A DNA stretch of 33,965 bases from Acidovorax sp. Root219 (lineage in GTDB: Bacteria > Pseudomonadota > Gammaproteobacteria > Burkholderiales > Burkholderiaceae_C). A program made the translations under genes and the position numbers. Location: assembly GCF_001428665.1 (NCBI RefSeq), contig NZ_LMIJ01000044.1, positions 59,324 to 93,288 on the forward strand, written 5' to 3'. Under the pieces are notes generated by a model that saw only the letters and a program-made list of their open reading frames with translations, had not been told where the DNA came from and did not search any database. Below are positions 23,330-32,171 of the stretch, in pieces (within the stretch, counting starts at the first letter, position 1; every line of letters begins with the position of its first letter).

Positions 23330-23343
23330 CCCCACGATGAAAC

Positions 23344-23586
23344 CTATTTCGTCAGAATCAGCTTGCCGAGCTTGGTGGTCTTGAGTTGGTAGACCGAGCC
23401 GTTGTGCAGGATGTTCACGACCTTGGCCGTGCCCAGCATCGTGGCGCTGTTGATGCTGCGCAGAAAACCTGCGGCAGTGGACTCGGCCTGCGCCTGCGCC
23501 AGAGCATCATCGGCAACTGCCGACGCGCGTGGCGCCGCGGGGCGCTGCAGTCGAAGGACGGGGCGAGGCATGGCAAGTGTCGACAT
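23344..23586 (-). CDS. hemP: Hemin uptake protein HemP
   Basis: A small cytoplasmic protein of the HemP family, 80 aa. The last third, HNGSVYQLKTTKLGKLILTK, matches the family hallmark (HxGxxYxLRxTxxGKLILTK). The N-terminal 40 residues are Ala/Arg-rich and poorly conserved. HemP is iron-regulated and linked to haem uptake; in other betaproteobacteria it is needed for expression of the haem receptor. No receptor gene is adjacent. ATG 23586 is used; ATG 23571 is possible, and neither has a good ribosome-binding site. A Fur-like promoter lies upstream and a terminator downstream, so it is probably monocistronic. Confidence 0.85.
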   Translation of the reverse strand: MSTLAMPRPVLRLQRPAAPRASAVADDALAQAQAESTAAGFLRSINSATMLGTAKVVNILHNGSVYQLKTTKLGKLILTK

Positions 23587-23648
23587 GGTGTGCAGGAATC
23601 GGTTGGTTGGTGGACTGGGTGCTGGTGCTGTCTCTGCGGTATGGGTGA

Positions 23649-23681
23649 AGTATAGAGCAACAAATGAGAATGTGTCTCATT
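23649..23681 (-). promoter_or_regulatory. hemP promoter with embedded Fur-like box
   Basis: On the minus strand GAGACA (23673-23678) as -35 and TATACT (23649-23654) as -10 with an 18-bp spacer. A perfect 7-bp inverted repeat aatgaga-atgtg-tctcatt (23663-23681) overlaps the -35 and spacer and resembles Fur boxes. Iron-dependent repression is inferred. Confidence 0.6.
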
Positions 23682-23754
23682 AGTCTTTGAAACAATAGGT
23701 AATCTGCGAATGCGGCGCGGGGGGGCGGTAGAGCGCGCGGATGCATTGAGTGGC

Positions 23755-25977
23755 TTACGCGGATGCCTTGCGCAACGCCTCCAGACCATAGGCTTCGCTG
23801 AACTGCTGCGCGGACATGGGCCGCGCGAAGAGATACCCCTGGGCCTCGCCGCAGCGCTCGCTGCACAGGCGCTCGCGCTGGGCCTCGGTCTCCACGCCTT
23901 CGGCAATGGTCTTGAGGTCGAAGCTGCGCGCCATGTCCAGGATGGCGCGCACCACCGAGGCTTCGCGCCGCGAGCCCAGCATGCCTTGCACGAAGCTGCG
24001 GTCGATCTTGATGCGCGTGAGCGGGTAGGTGGTGAGCAGGCTCAGCGAGGCGTACCCGGTGCCGAAGTCGTCGAACGCGATGCCCACGCCCTGGTCGCGC
24101 AGGCGGCGCAGCACGTCGGGCACCACGTCGTCGTGGTCGAGCACGATGTTCTCGGTGATCTCCAGCTCCAGCGCATCGGGCGGCAGGCCATGGCGCGCCA
24201 GGGTGGCCAAGACCTCGGTGGCCAGGTCGCCCACGCGGAACTGCACGCCAAACAGGTTTACGCCCATGCGCAGGCTGGGCGCGCCGTTGCGCCGCCAGTA
24301 GGCCGCCTGCGCGCAGGCCTCGTCCAGAATCCATGAGCCCACGCTGGCAGCCAGGGGGCCGCCCTCCAGCGCGGGCAGAAAGGCGGCGGGCGCCAACAGG
24401 CCGCGCTGTGGGTGCTGCCAGCGTATCAGCGCTTCGGCGCCCGAGAGCGAGCCATCCTCCAGGTGCACCTGGGGCTGGTAGAACAGCACCAGCTCGCCCT
24501 TGTCCACCGCGCGGTCGAGCTCCATGCCATACAGGCGCCGGGCCACCGCCGCCATGCGCAGGGCGGGCACAAAGACGGAGCTGCGCCCGCGCCCCTCGGT
24601 CTTGGCCTGCGACAGGGCCAGGTCGGCATTGCCCACCAGCTCCAGCGCCTCGTGGGCCTGCAGGGGCGCGACGGAAACCCCGCAACTGGCACCCACGCGC
24701 ACCTCATGCCCGGCGATGGTGATGGGCTGGTGGATGCCGCTGATGGCGCGCTGGGCCAACTGGTTGGCGGCATCGGGGTCACCGATGCCGGGCAACAGCA
24801 GGGCGAATTCGTCGCCCCCCAGCCGCGCAGCGATGGGCCCCCGGCTCTGGTGGGCCTCGAACAGCGCGTGGCCTGCCAGCCGGGCCAGCCGCTGCGCCAC
24901 CTCCCGCAGGATGCCGTCGCCCACGGCGTGACCCAGCGTGTCGTTCACGTCCCTGAAACCGTCAAGGTCCAGCATAAGCACGGCGGCAGTGGCATCCGGC
25001 GAAGGGCTGAGCAGGGCATCCTGCACGCGGCGGTAGAAGCAGGCGCGGTTGGCCAGCCCGGTCAGCGGGTCGCTGCTGGCCTGACGGCGCAGGTCGTCCT
25101 CTTCGCGCCGCTGGGCCGTGAGGTCCTTGAGCACCGCCTCGAAGCGCAGGCGCCCGTTGTGGCGCCAGATGAACAGCGCAATCCCCAGCATGAAATGCGT
25201 ACCGTCCTTGCGCCGCCCGCACACTTCGGTGGGGATCTGCAGGTCCTGCATCGAGGCCGCCGCTACCGCGCGCGCAATCCCTTCGCGCAGGGTGGCATAC
25301 TCCTGCTCGGCCAGCAGCAGATCCAGCGGCTGGCCCACGCATTCGGCCGGGTGGTAGCCGTGCAGCGCGGCGGCGGCGGTGTTGATCGCCACCACGCGCC
25401 GCTGCTCGTCGAACCAGACCACCGGCGTGGTGGAGTTGCCCGCGTACTCGTCGAACGAGGGCCGCGTGCGCTCGGACGAGGTCTCGATGCGGTGCAGCTC
25501 CAGCCGGTCAGAGGCCATGCGCGCCAGCTCGCGCAGGCGCTCCTGGTCTTCTGCGCTGAAGTCGTCGTGCGGGCGGTCATCGAGCACGCACAGCGCGCCC
25601 ATGGCATGGCCCTCGGGCGAGAGCAGCGGCACGCCGGCGTAAAAGCGCACGTTGGATGGCCCGGTGACCAGGGGGTTGTCGTGAAAGCGCTCGTCCTGCA
25701 GCGTGTCGGGCACCACCATCACCCCGCCTTGCGCAATGGCATGGGCGCAGAAGGAGACGTCGCGGCCCATGTCGAGTTCGCCGACGCCAACACTGGCAGC
25801 AAAAAACACGTGGTCGCTGCCGACCATGTTCACGGCCGACACGGGCATGCCGAACATGCGCGCTGCAATGCGCACCACCGGGTCCAGGCTGGGCAGCGCT
25901 TGCTCGCCTTCCAGGCCATGGTCTGCCAAGGCCTGCAGCCGCGCCTCCTCGCTCTGCAGGGTAGGGGGGCACTTCAT
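23755..25977 (-). CDS. GAF-PAS-GGDEF-EAL cyclic-di-GMP protein
   Basis: A 740-aa signalling protein without obvious membrane helices. Domain order: GAF (about residues 20-165), PAS (about 175-290), GGDEF (about 305-465) and EAL (about 490-735). RLGGDEF is intact (GGDEF 387-391); the RxxD product-inhibition site is absent (RGPI there). The EAL domain keeps EAL at 515-517, VNLFGVQF, ELEITEN, FDDFGTGYASL, IKID, AEGVET and QGYLFARP, so it should hydrolyse c-di-GMP. Both activities look possible, with the net direction set by GAF/PAS signals. ATG 25977 is supported by TGGAGG; an upstream TTG frame extension is less likely. About 70 bp separate its stop from the hemP promoter. Confidence 0.92.
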   Translation of the reverse strand: MKCPPTLQSEEARLQALADHGLEGEQALPSLDPVVRIAARMFGMPVSAVNMVGSDHVFFAASVGVGELDMGRDVSFCAHAIAQGGVMVVPDTLQDERFHDNPLVTGPSNVRFYAGVPLLSPEGHAMGALCVLDDRPHDDFSAEDQERLRELARMASDRLELHRIETSSERTRPSFDEYAGNSTTPVVWFDEQRRVVAINTAAAALHGYHPAECVGQPLDLLLAEQEYATLREGIARAVAAASMQDLQIPTEVCGRRKDGTHFMLGIALFIWRHNGRLRFEAVLKDLTAQRREEDDLRRQASSDPLTGLANRACFYRRVQDALLSPSPDATAAVLMLDLDGFRDVNDTLGHAVGDGILREVAQRLARLAGHALFEAHQSRGPIAARLGGDEFALLLPGIGDPDAANQLAQRAISGIHQPITIAGHEVRVGASCGVSVAPLQAHEALELVGNADLALSQAKTEGRGRSSVFVPALRMAAVARRLYGMELDRAVDKGELVLFYQPQVHLEDGSLSGAEALIRWQHPQRGLLAPAAFLPALEGGPLAASVGSWILDEACAQAAYWRRNGAPSLRMGVNLFGVQFRVGDLATEVLATLARHGLPPDALELEITENIVLDHDDVVPDVLRRLRDQGVGIAFDDFGTGYASLSLLTTYPLTRIKIDRSFVQGMLGSRREASVVRAILDMARSFDLKTIAEGVETEAQRERLCSERCGEAQGYLFARPMSAQQFSEAYGLEALRKASA

Positions 25978-26179
25978 GTGAGCCTCCAGGTAGGGTGGCC
26001 AAGTCTCCGCCCCCGAAGACGCATGCCACGTCCCCAAAATAACCGCTTGTCGTGGGCCGCGCTGTAAGACGGCGCTGACAGAACCGGCCGGTTCCGGGAA
26101 AGGTAGTGATCTGCCTGAACTTCTACCACGGGCCGTTCAAAACGCCGCCATGTTTATTGCCACGCAGGGTTGCGGTGGC

Positions 26180-27811
26180 TTACGAGTTCCATGCCGATAT
26201 CACGAAGCGCAGTTGCCCGCGCACGCCGGGGTAGGCCGGCTTTTGCGTGCCCCGGGCGTCCTCCGTGTAGCTGTCGAACGGGATCACCACCTCCACCCGG
26301 CCGTCGCCGAGCGGCTGCACGTCGAGCACCGTCTGCGCCTGCACCATGCCCGTGCCCTGCCAGGAATATTTCACCTTCCAGGGCGTGGCGTCGTTGGGTG
26401 GGGGCTCCATTTCCAGGATCAACGCGTTGCGAAACAGGTAGCCGCCCTCGTAGTGCTCGTTGATCCACAGGCGCCGCTCGATCTCGTAGTCGGGCGCGCG
26501 CACGCCGAACTCCAGCCCGTAGGCCAGCGAGCGCCGGCGCGGGTTCACGCGTGCGCTGTTGGCCAGGAACACGCTGGACAGGTAGTGTTGGTTGTCGCTC
26601 TGCCAATTTGCGTGGGCCATGCAGGCCACCGAGTCCTCCTCGGCCGTGCGCCGGGTCAGATACCACAGCTTGCCGCGCGGCGAGGCGCGCAGCTCCATCT
26701 GGTAGAGCGCGTTGACCTTGTGGCCTGCGTCCACCTGGGCCTGCACGGGCGTGGGCAGGCGGATCTCGTCGATGTCCGCCCACAGGTCCACCCGCACGTC
26801 GCCAAACAGAAAGCGCGCCAGGTTCTGGAACGCTTCCTCGCTGTTCACGATGCCGTAGAAGCCCGAGTGCGCGCGGTAGGCAAACGCCTTGGCGCAGGGC
26901 TCGCCGACGCTGCCGTCGGCGTTCAGGCCGTGCAGCGTGGCGTTCTCGATGCGCACCAGCCCGTCGCTGCCGTTGCCCACGAAGGTGCGCGACAGGCCCG
27001 CCGCCGTCTCGTAGTCCAGCCGGTTGGTGCCCACCATGCAGAAGACGCGGCGCGACGGAAACAGCGCTTCGGGCAGCAGGTCCACGCGCTGGTGCGTGGC
27101 ATACGCGGGCGCCAGGTCCAGGTACTGCACCATGCGCTTGCCGCGGTTGAAGTTGCTGATGTCCATGGCGGAGAGCCAGGCCGGTGCGTTGATGCCCGCC
27201 ACGTCGATGCCGTTGTGCGGCGTGGCGTAGGTGAAGAACTTGTCCACCCGGGGCCGCATGCCTTCAGGGTCCAGCGCAGAGTTCTGCAGCATGGCGCGGC
27301 ACACCAGCCCGCCCATCGAATGCGCCACCAGGTAGCAGCGAAAGTCCGCAGGCGTCACCGCATTCGCGACATTGGCGCAGACCAGGTCGCGCACGCGGGC
27401 CAGCAGCCGGCTCAGCTCCTTCGCAAAGTCCTCGATGCCTGGCGTGTTGCCATCGCCCAGCAGGGTCGATGCGCTGTCGTAGTAGCGAAAGATGATGATG
27501 CTCTGCCCCGTCAGCACATTGCCCGTGGGCTTGCCGTCGGCCGTGGTTTCCCACTCGGGGTCCACGATGTCGTAGCCGTCCTCGTACACGTCGGTGTAGC
27601 CGTGGTCCGACGCCAGCCGCACCAGCGGTGACTCGAACACATGCTTGCGCGGCTTGCTGCGCCGCTCGGGCACCGCCCGGTGCACGGTCGACCCCACGTT
27701 GAACCCGCAGAACGGGTCGGCGGTGGTCTGGTCGATCTCGCCCTGCGTCATGGCGTAGCCACGCACATAGATGATGGGAAAGTAGGGGGCTTTGAAGGTG
27801 GCTGCAGGCAT
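26180..27811 (-). CDS. Large alpha/beta-hydrolase (esterase/lipase-like)
   Basis: A 543-aa protein with an alpha/beta-hydrolase core in its first half: FPIIYVRGYAM near the start (oxyanion region), and nucleophile S165 in AHSMGG, as in PGAP1/LipA-type lipases; YATPHNGIDV follows, typical of these families. Residues about 350-543 form a second, non-hydrolase domain with no match known to me, rich in beta-type sequence. There is no signal peptide, so a cytoplasmic location is likely. The substrate is unknown; an acyl ester or lipid is possible. It is divergent from the Mrr-like nuclease gene across 208 bp. Confidence 0.75.
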   Translation of the reverse strand: MPAATFKAPYFPIIYVRGYAMTQGEIDQTTADPFCGFNVGSTVHRAVPERRSKPRKHVFESPLVRLASDHGYTDVYEDGYDIVDPEWETTADGKPTGNVLTGQSIIIFRYYDSASTLLGDGNTPGIEDFAKELSRLLARVRDLVCANVANAVTPADFRCYLVAHSMGGLVCRAMLQNSALDPEGMRPRVDKFFTYATPHNGIDVAGINAPAWLSAMDISNFNRGKRMVQYLDLAPAYATHQRVDLLPEALFPSRRVFCMVGTNRLDYETAAGLSRTFVGNGSDGLVRIENATLHGLNADGSVGEPCAKAFAYRAHSGFYGIVNSEEAFQNLARFLFGDVRVDLWADIDEIRLPTPVQAQVDAGHKVNALYQMELRASPRGKLWYLTRRTAEEDSVACMAHANWQSDNQHYLSSVFLANSARVNPRRRSLAYGLEFGVRAPDYEIERRLWINEHYEGGYLFRNALILEMEPPPNDATPWKVKYSWQGTGMVQAQTVLDVQPLGDGRVEVVIPFDSYTEDARGTQKPAYPGVRGQLRFVISAWNS

Positions 27812-28019
27812 GTTGGTTGCGCTCCCGGTGGTGCAGCCGCTGCGGGCGGTGCCTCGGGGCGGGGGGCTGCAAGTGCGCGATGGTCTGGGGGCGCGCTCGG
27901 GGCGTCAAGAGAAATAGTGGCGCAGAACCCTGCCGCCAGCGCCGTGCAATTCAAAACTAGCCAAGCACCCCCTGTTTCGAATAATGCGAGCAACACCCAA
28001 CAACCGGGAGGGAACCACC

Positions 28020-28949
28020 ATGGCAGCACGGCGCAAGAAAACCAGCCCCCTGGAGGACATGATGGACCTCGTCGCCCTGTTGCCCTGGTGGGCTGGCGTG
28101 GGGCTGGCGGTGGTGTTCTACCTGGTGCTCAGCCCACTGGCCGCGTCGTTCAGCCAGCCGGCGCCGGTCAAGCCCGGCCAGATCGGAGCGATGGTGCAGG
28201 GCGCGCTGCTAGGCGGCCTGGCCATGGTGGGCCAGTACGTGGCGCCCATGGTCTGCCTGGCCGGCGCGGCCCTGTCTGGCTGGCGGCGCCGTCAGCGCCG
28301 GGCGCTAGTGGACGAGGTGGCGCAGGCCCCCGCAGCCAGCACCATCGACGACATGTCCTGGCCCGAGTTCGAGATGCTGGTGGGCGAGGCCTACCGGCTG
28401 CAGGGTTTTCAGGTGACCGAGACGGGCGGTGGTGGGCCCGACGGCGGGGTGGACCTGGTGCTGACCCGGGGCGGCGAGAAGTTCTTCGTGCAGTGCAAGC
28501 ACTGGAAGGCCTTCAAGGTGGGCGTGGAGACGGTGCGCGAGCTCTACGGCGTGATGGCCGCGCGGGGGGCCACGGGCGGCTTCGTGGTGACCTCGGGGCG
28601 CTTCACCAACGACGCGAGGCTCTTCACTCAGGGGCGCAACCTGCAACTGGTGGACGGGCCGCGCCTGCTGGCCATGCTCCAGCAGGCGCAGCACTCCCGG
28701 TCGGCGGTGGCGGCGGTCATCGCCGCCCATGGCGGGGTGCACCACGAACCGCCGGCACACCCGGCCGTGCCATCGGCGCAGGCCGCCGCAGTCGCCCCGA
28801 CCGGTGCCCCTGCGAGTGCCCAGCCAGGCTGCCCCAAGTGCGGCTGCGGCATGGTTCGCCGCATCGCGCGCACGGGCAACAACGCCGGGGGCTCGTTCTG
28901 GGGCTGCTCTACCTTCCCGGCCTGCCGTGGGGTGCGGCAGGTGGATTGA
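28020..28949 (+). CDS. Membrane-anchored Mrr-type restriction endonuclease with C4 zinc finger
   Basis: A 309-aa protein. Two hydrophobic helices (about residues 22-42 and 60-85) lead into a PD-(D/E)xK nuclease domain of the Mrr_cat type (about 108-215): GPDGGVDLVL with D145 and FFVQCKHWK with Q158 and K160. A Pro/Ala linker is followed by a topoisomerase-type zinc finger with C271, C274, C296 and C302 (CPKCGC...GCSTFPAC). It should cut or bind DNA while tethered to the inner membrane. Role unproven: DNA repair, uptake processing, or restriction of incoming DNA. ATG 28020 follows a GGAGGG-like site at 28007-28012. Confidence 0.85.
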   Translation: MAARRKKTSPLEDMMDLVALLPWWAGVGLAVVFYLVLSPLAASFSQPAPVKPGQIGAMVQGALLGGLAMVGQYVAPMVCLAGAALSGWRRRQRRALVDEVAQAPAASTIDDMSWPEFEMLVGEAYRLQGFQVTETGGGGPDGGVDLVLTRGGEKFFVQCKHWKAFKVGVETVRELYGVMAARGATGGFVVTSGRFTNDARLFTQGRNLQLVDGPRLLAMLQQAQHSRSAVAAVIAAHGGVHHEPPAHPAVPSAQAAAVAPTGAPASAQPGCPKCGCGMVRRIARTGNNAGGSFWGCSTFPACRGVRQVD

Positions 28950-28999
28950 ACGGCGCCTTCGATGCGGCTTGGGCAGCGCGTTCAGCGAACGGTCGCGCC

Positions 29000-29470
29000 T
29001 CAGCCCGCAGGTCCACTGGCCTGGGACTGGCCCGAGCGGTCCGGCTGGGCCGGTGCGGAGATACCGGACAGGGACGCGGCCACGTCCAGCGCCTCACCGC
29101 CTTCTTTCACCGCCACGTCGCCCAGCGACAGAATGCCCACCAGGCGCTGGTCGCCGTCCAGCACCGGCAGGCGGCGGATCTGTGCGCGCGACATCTGCTG
29201 CAACACGTCATCGATCGATTCGCCCTCGCGGGTCGATTGCACGTCGGTGCTCATCACGTCCTTGAGCTGCGTGGTCCCGGCATTGCGCTCCTGCGCCACC
29301 GAGCGCAGCACGATGTCGCGGTCGGTCACCATGCCCACCAGCCGATCACCGTCGCACACGGGGATGGCCCCCACGTTGAGCTCTTGCATGGCCTGGGCTG
29401 CCAGCAGCACGTTGTCGGTCGGCGCCAGGCTGCGCACGCCACGGGTCATCACTTCGGATACGGTTGTCAT
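29000..29470 (-). CDS. CBS-pair domain protein
   Basis: A 156-aa cytoplasmic protein made of two CBS domains (about residues 7-60 and 72-130), with GAIPVCDGDRLVGMVTDRDI and RRLPVLDGDQRLVGILSLGD as the typical strands. Such stand-alone pairs bind adenine nucleotides and act as energy sensors; its partner is unknown. The C-terminal 25 residues are low-complexity. ATG 29470 has AAGGA upstream. It is divergent from the YihY-family gene across 197 bp. Confidence 0.88.
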   Translation of the reverse strand: MTTVSEVMTRGVRSLAPTDNVLLAAQAMQELNVGAIPVCDGDRLVGMVTDRDIVLRSVAQERNAGTTQLKDVMSTDVQSTREGESIDDVLQQMSRAQIRRLPVLDGDQRLVGILSLGDVAVKEGGEALDVAASLSGISAPAQPDRSGQSQASGPAG

Positions 29471-29667
29471 GGAGGTTTTCCTTGAGGGCAAAGGGTCCAA
29501 TCTATGCCGGCGCTCCGGCGGCGTCTGTAGGAGCACAAGCTTTTCGCCCGCGCCGCACAAGGCTGCTGCCCGACCTCCTGCGAGATGGGCGACGGGCGCG
29601 CTCATTGCCTACACGTCGCTGCTTTGTCCGCAGGTACAAATGGCACACACACTGCCCTGGCCACGCC

Positions 29668-30762
29668 ATGAAAATCTCCACCCTGTTCGACATCAGCAAA
29701 AAGACCGCCATGGCCTGGGTGGACGACTACGCCCCCAGCATGGGGGCCGCCATCTCGTACTACACGGCCTTCTCCATCGCGCCGCTGCTGGTCATCGTGA
29801 TCGCGATTGCGGGCTATGTGTTCGGCGAAGAGGCCGTGCGCGGCGCGCTGCAGGGCCAGATATCGGGGCTGGTGGGCAGCGATGGCGCGGCCGCCATCCA
29901 GGGCCTGGTCAGCAGCGCCCGGGAGCCGGCCGAGGGCCTGGTCGCCAGCGGCATCAGCATCGTCTTTCTGGTCATTGGCGCGACCACCGTGTTCGCCGAG
30001 ATCCAGAGTGCGCTCGACCGCATCTGGCATGTGCCCGAGAAGGCCAAGCCCAGCGGCCTGTGGGGCTTGCTGCGGGCGCGCTTCCTGTCGTTTGGGCTGA
30101 TCCTGGGGCTGGCCTTCCTGCTCATGGCATCGCTGGCCGTGAGCGCGGCGGTGGCGGCGCTGGGCACCTGGTTCTCGGCGCTGCTGCCGGGCTGGGAGAT
30201 CGTGCTCCAGGTGCTCAACATGGCGCTCTCGGTGGTGGTGGAGACCCTGCTGTTTGCCATGATCTTCAAGCTCATGCCCTCCACCCGCATTGCCTGGAGC
30301 GATGTGTGGGTGGGTGCCGGCGTGACGGCGGCACTGTTCGAGCTGGGCAAGGTGCTGATCGGGCTGTATGTGGGCAAGGCCGGCATCAGCTCCACCTATG
30401 CTGCGGCCGGCTCCATCGCCATCATCCTGATCTGGGTGTACTACGCGGCGCAGATCTTTCTGCTGGGCGCCGAGTTCACCAAGGTGTATGCCACCGAATA
30501 CGGTTCGCACCGCGGTGCGCCCAAGACCCAGGCACCCGAAACCCCGGTGAAGAGCGAGGACCCCGTGCCTGAAGTGCCACCCCAGCCTGTTGGATGGCCT
30601 GGCGACCCGGCCGGGGGCGCTGCGCGGCGGGGCAGCGATGGTGAAGACCTGCCGCTGGCCACACGCATCGCCCTGGTGGCCGTGGTTGGAGGGCTGTTTG
30701 CGGTGCGCGCTGCGGTTGTGCGATGGATCGGTGGCAGAAAGCGGCGCGTGCGCCAACGCTGA
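29668..30762 (+). CDS. YihY/BrkB-family membrane protein
   Basis: An inner-membrane protein of the YihY (formerly RNase BN)/BrkB family, 364 aa. The N-terminal SMGAAISYYTAFSIAPLL is the family hallmark; about six hydrophobic helices run to residue 270, with YAAAGSIAIILIWVYY and LGAEFTKVYA near the end. A Pro/Glu-rich stretch (about 275-325) is followed by an extra hydrophobic helix and a basic tail, which is longer than typical. Function is unknown for the family; the old RNase claim is no longer accepted. No clear ribosome-binding site. Confidence 0.88.
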   Translation: MKISTLFDISKKTAMAWVDDYAPSMGAAISYYTAFSIAPLLVIVIAIAGYVFGEEAVRGALQGQISGLVGSDGAAAIQGLVSSAREPAEGLVASGISIVFLVIGATTVFAEIQSALDRIWHVPEKAKPSGLWGLLRARFLSFGLILGLAFLLMASLAVSAAVAALGTWFSALLPGWEIVLQVLNMALSVVVETLLFAMIFKLMPSTRIAWSDVWVGAGVTAALFELGKVLIGLYVGKAGISSTYAAAGSIAIILIWVYYAAQIFLLGAEFTKVYATEYGSHRGAPKTQAPETPVKSEDPVPEVPPQPVGWPGDPAGGAARRGSDGEDLPLATRIALVAVVGGLFAVRAAVVRWIGGRKRRVRQR

Positions 30763-30793
30763 CGCTGCAGCCGCGGGCGCCTGAGCCCGGCGA

Positions 30794-31054
30794 TCACTCG
30801 GTGAGTTTCGGGAATTCCAACGGAACGAAATGCTGCCGAAAGCGCCGTGGCAATTCCCGCAAGGTGTCTTCCCGCGAGAGCGGCCACTGCGCATGCACGA
30901 AGACGCTCACGATCCGCCCCTCGACATACCGGCCCATCAACTGGTAGGCGCCAGCGCCGGCTGGCGCAATGCCGTGGGGTGTGGCTGCCGAGCCGTCGGG
31001 CAACTGCCGGGTCTGCCCGTCGAGAGGGCCTCCAACGTACAAAGCGGTGATCAT
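30794..31054 (-). CDS. Hypothetical protein
   Basis: An 86-aa protein, starting MITALYVGGPLDGQ, a start seen in short phage- and plasmid-type proteins of unknown function with a GGP-DG turn. No transmembrane segment or catalytic motif. Lies convergent with the YihY-family gene and 66 bp downstream of another hypothetical gene on the same strand. No good ribosome-binding site is visible. Confidence 0.5.
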   Translation of the reverse strand: MITALYVGGPLDGQTRQLPDGSAATPHGIAPAGAGAYQLMGRYVEGRIVSVFVHAQWPLSREDTLRELPRRFRQHFVPLEFPKLTE

Positions 31055-31120
31055 GGTGTGCGCAAATGGATGGGGTAAGGGGGCTTCGGCCCTCAGTGGC
31101 CCGGCTGCAGACAACAGCGC

Positions 31121-31501
31121 TTACGCCCGTTTTGTTGCAGTAGTGCGCATGCGCCAGTACCAGCACTCGCGCAGCAACCGGCGGTCGGGACCGGGCAGGT
31201 CACCGGGCACCGCATCCCCGGGCTCGAATTCGACTTCGATTTCCACGCTGCAGTACTCGGGTACGGTCAGGTACTCCTGCGCGGCATCCAGCGCATCGGC
31301 CCAGACCTGCGCCGCGCGGATCTCCGTGTCCGAGAATGCCCATCCTGGGATAAGCAGCCCGGAGTTCACCATGGAGTGGTCGCGCCACGCCATGTAGGGA
31401 TGCTCTTGCGCCTCGTCGCACACCCTGCGCGCCGCTGCGAGGGAGGCATCGGCCATTTCCTGGTTTTTGGCATCTTCCGGATAGGTCAGTATCAGGCGCA
31501 T
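31121..31501 (-). CDS. Hypothetical protein
   Basis: A 126-aa soluble protein of no family I recognise, starting MRLILTYPEDAKNQ with GGAG ribosome-binding site. It is helical in the first half (SLAAARRVCDEAQEHPYMAW) and acidic around residue 88 (VEIEVEFEPGD), and Arg/Trp-rich near the end. It lies between a small hypothetical and the hemerythrin gene, all on the minus strand, but gaps of 66 and 103 bp leave an operon uncertain. Confidence 0.55.
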   Translation of the reverse strand: MRLILTYPEDAKNQEMADASLAAARRVCDEAQEHPYMAWRDHSMVNSGLLIPGWAFSDTEIRAAQVWADALDAAQEYLTVPEYCSVEIEVEFEPGDAVPGDLPGPDRRLLRECWYWRMRTTATKRA

Positions 31502-31576
31502 CCACGGACTCCGGTGAAGGGGTGGCTGAGCAGCCGAGGCAGGCGGCGCGAGGCGGGGCGCCGCCTGCCCCGATCA

Positions 31577-31594
31577 AGGGGCCCGAAGGCCCCT
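31577..31594 (-). terminator. UUCG-loop hairpin after the hemerythrin gene
   Basis: A perfect 7-bp stem, aggggcc (31577-31583) with ggcccct (31588-31594), which on the minus strand closes a UUCG tetraloop, 11 bp after the hemerythrin stop. No long U-run follows, so it may be a weak terminator or a stability element. Confidence 0.45.
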
Positions 31595-31604
31595 CAGGCA
31601 GCGC

Positions 31605-32102
31605 TCACGCGGGCGCGAGCTCGGCCTCCATCAGCTCGGCCTTGCGCGCTTCCAGCGCATCGCGCATGGCCACCAGGTCGAGCTTCTTGGCGGCACGGGC
31701 CTTGGGGAACATCTCGTTGCGCTCTTCCTTCACGTGGTGGTCGATGTACTCGCCCAGTACGATGACCTTGGCATCGAACTGTTCGTCGACCTCGGTGGCT
31801 GCCTCGATCTGCGCGATCAGGTCCTTGGCGGTCTGGTGTTCCACCTCGGCTTCGGCCAGCAGGTCGGTTTCCTTGATGGCGGCGCGCACTGCGGGGTAGA
31901 AAATCTCTTCCTCGATCTGGGCGTGCACGGTCAATTCCTTGCAGATCTGCATGGCCAGGTCCAGGCGCTTTTGTTTGGCAGCGCGGGCCTTCGATTCCAT
32001 GAGCTCCTCGAACTCCTTGAACATCTTCTTGACGGCCTTGTGGTCTGCATCGAGCAGGTCGCAGGCATCTTTTTCGCGGCGGGCTGGGGTGGTGGTGGGC
32101 AT
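31605..32102 (-). CDS. Hemerythrin HHE-domain protein
   Basis: A 165-aa four-helix protein with the HHE iron-ligand pattern: H21 (DADHKAV), H60 with E64 (VHAQIEEE), H89 (VEHQTA) and H123 with E127 (DHHVKEE). These would hold a non-haem di-iron centre binding oxygen, nitric oxide or serving in iron storage or stress protection. ATG 32102 is chosen because ACGGAG lies eight bases upstream; a further in-frame start at 32135 would add 11 residues. Lys/Ala-rich at the C-terminus. Confidence 0.9.
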   Translation of the reverse strand: MPTTTPARREKDACDLLDADHKAVKKMFKEFEELMESKARAAKQKRLDLAMQICKELTVHAQIEEEIFYPAVRAAIKETDLLAEAEVEHQTAKDLIAQIEAATEVDEQFDAKVIVLGEYIDHHVKEERNEMFPKARAAKKLDLVAMRDALEARKAELMEAELAPA

Positions 32103-32171
32103 CGTGGGCTCCGTAGGTAGTGGGGCCTTGATCATTGGGCGGCGCGCGTGCGGGCACTGTAGGCGCAGCCT

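Larger units (their letters stand above)
22707..23343. other. Gene-free stretch of 637 bp
   Basis: No convincing protein gene. Open frames on both strands (22850-23290 + and 22853-23110 -) lack ribosome-binding sites and start on weak codons, and their residues are Arg/Cys/His-rich as expected of non-coding GC-rich DNA. The stretch contains two copies of gcctcaatg spaced 21 bp apart, a strong hairpin at 23104-23141 and the hemP terminator. An untranslated RNA is possible but not shown. Confidence 0.5.

Noticed and set aside
24412..27631. Plus-strand open frames 24412-26067 and 26150-27631
   Set aside because: Antisense to the GGDEF-EAL and alpha/beta-hydrolase genes, which have full conserved motifs.
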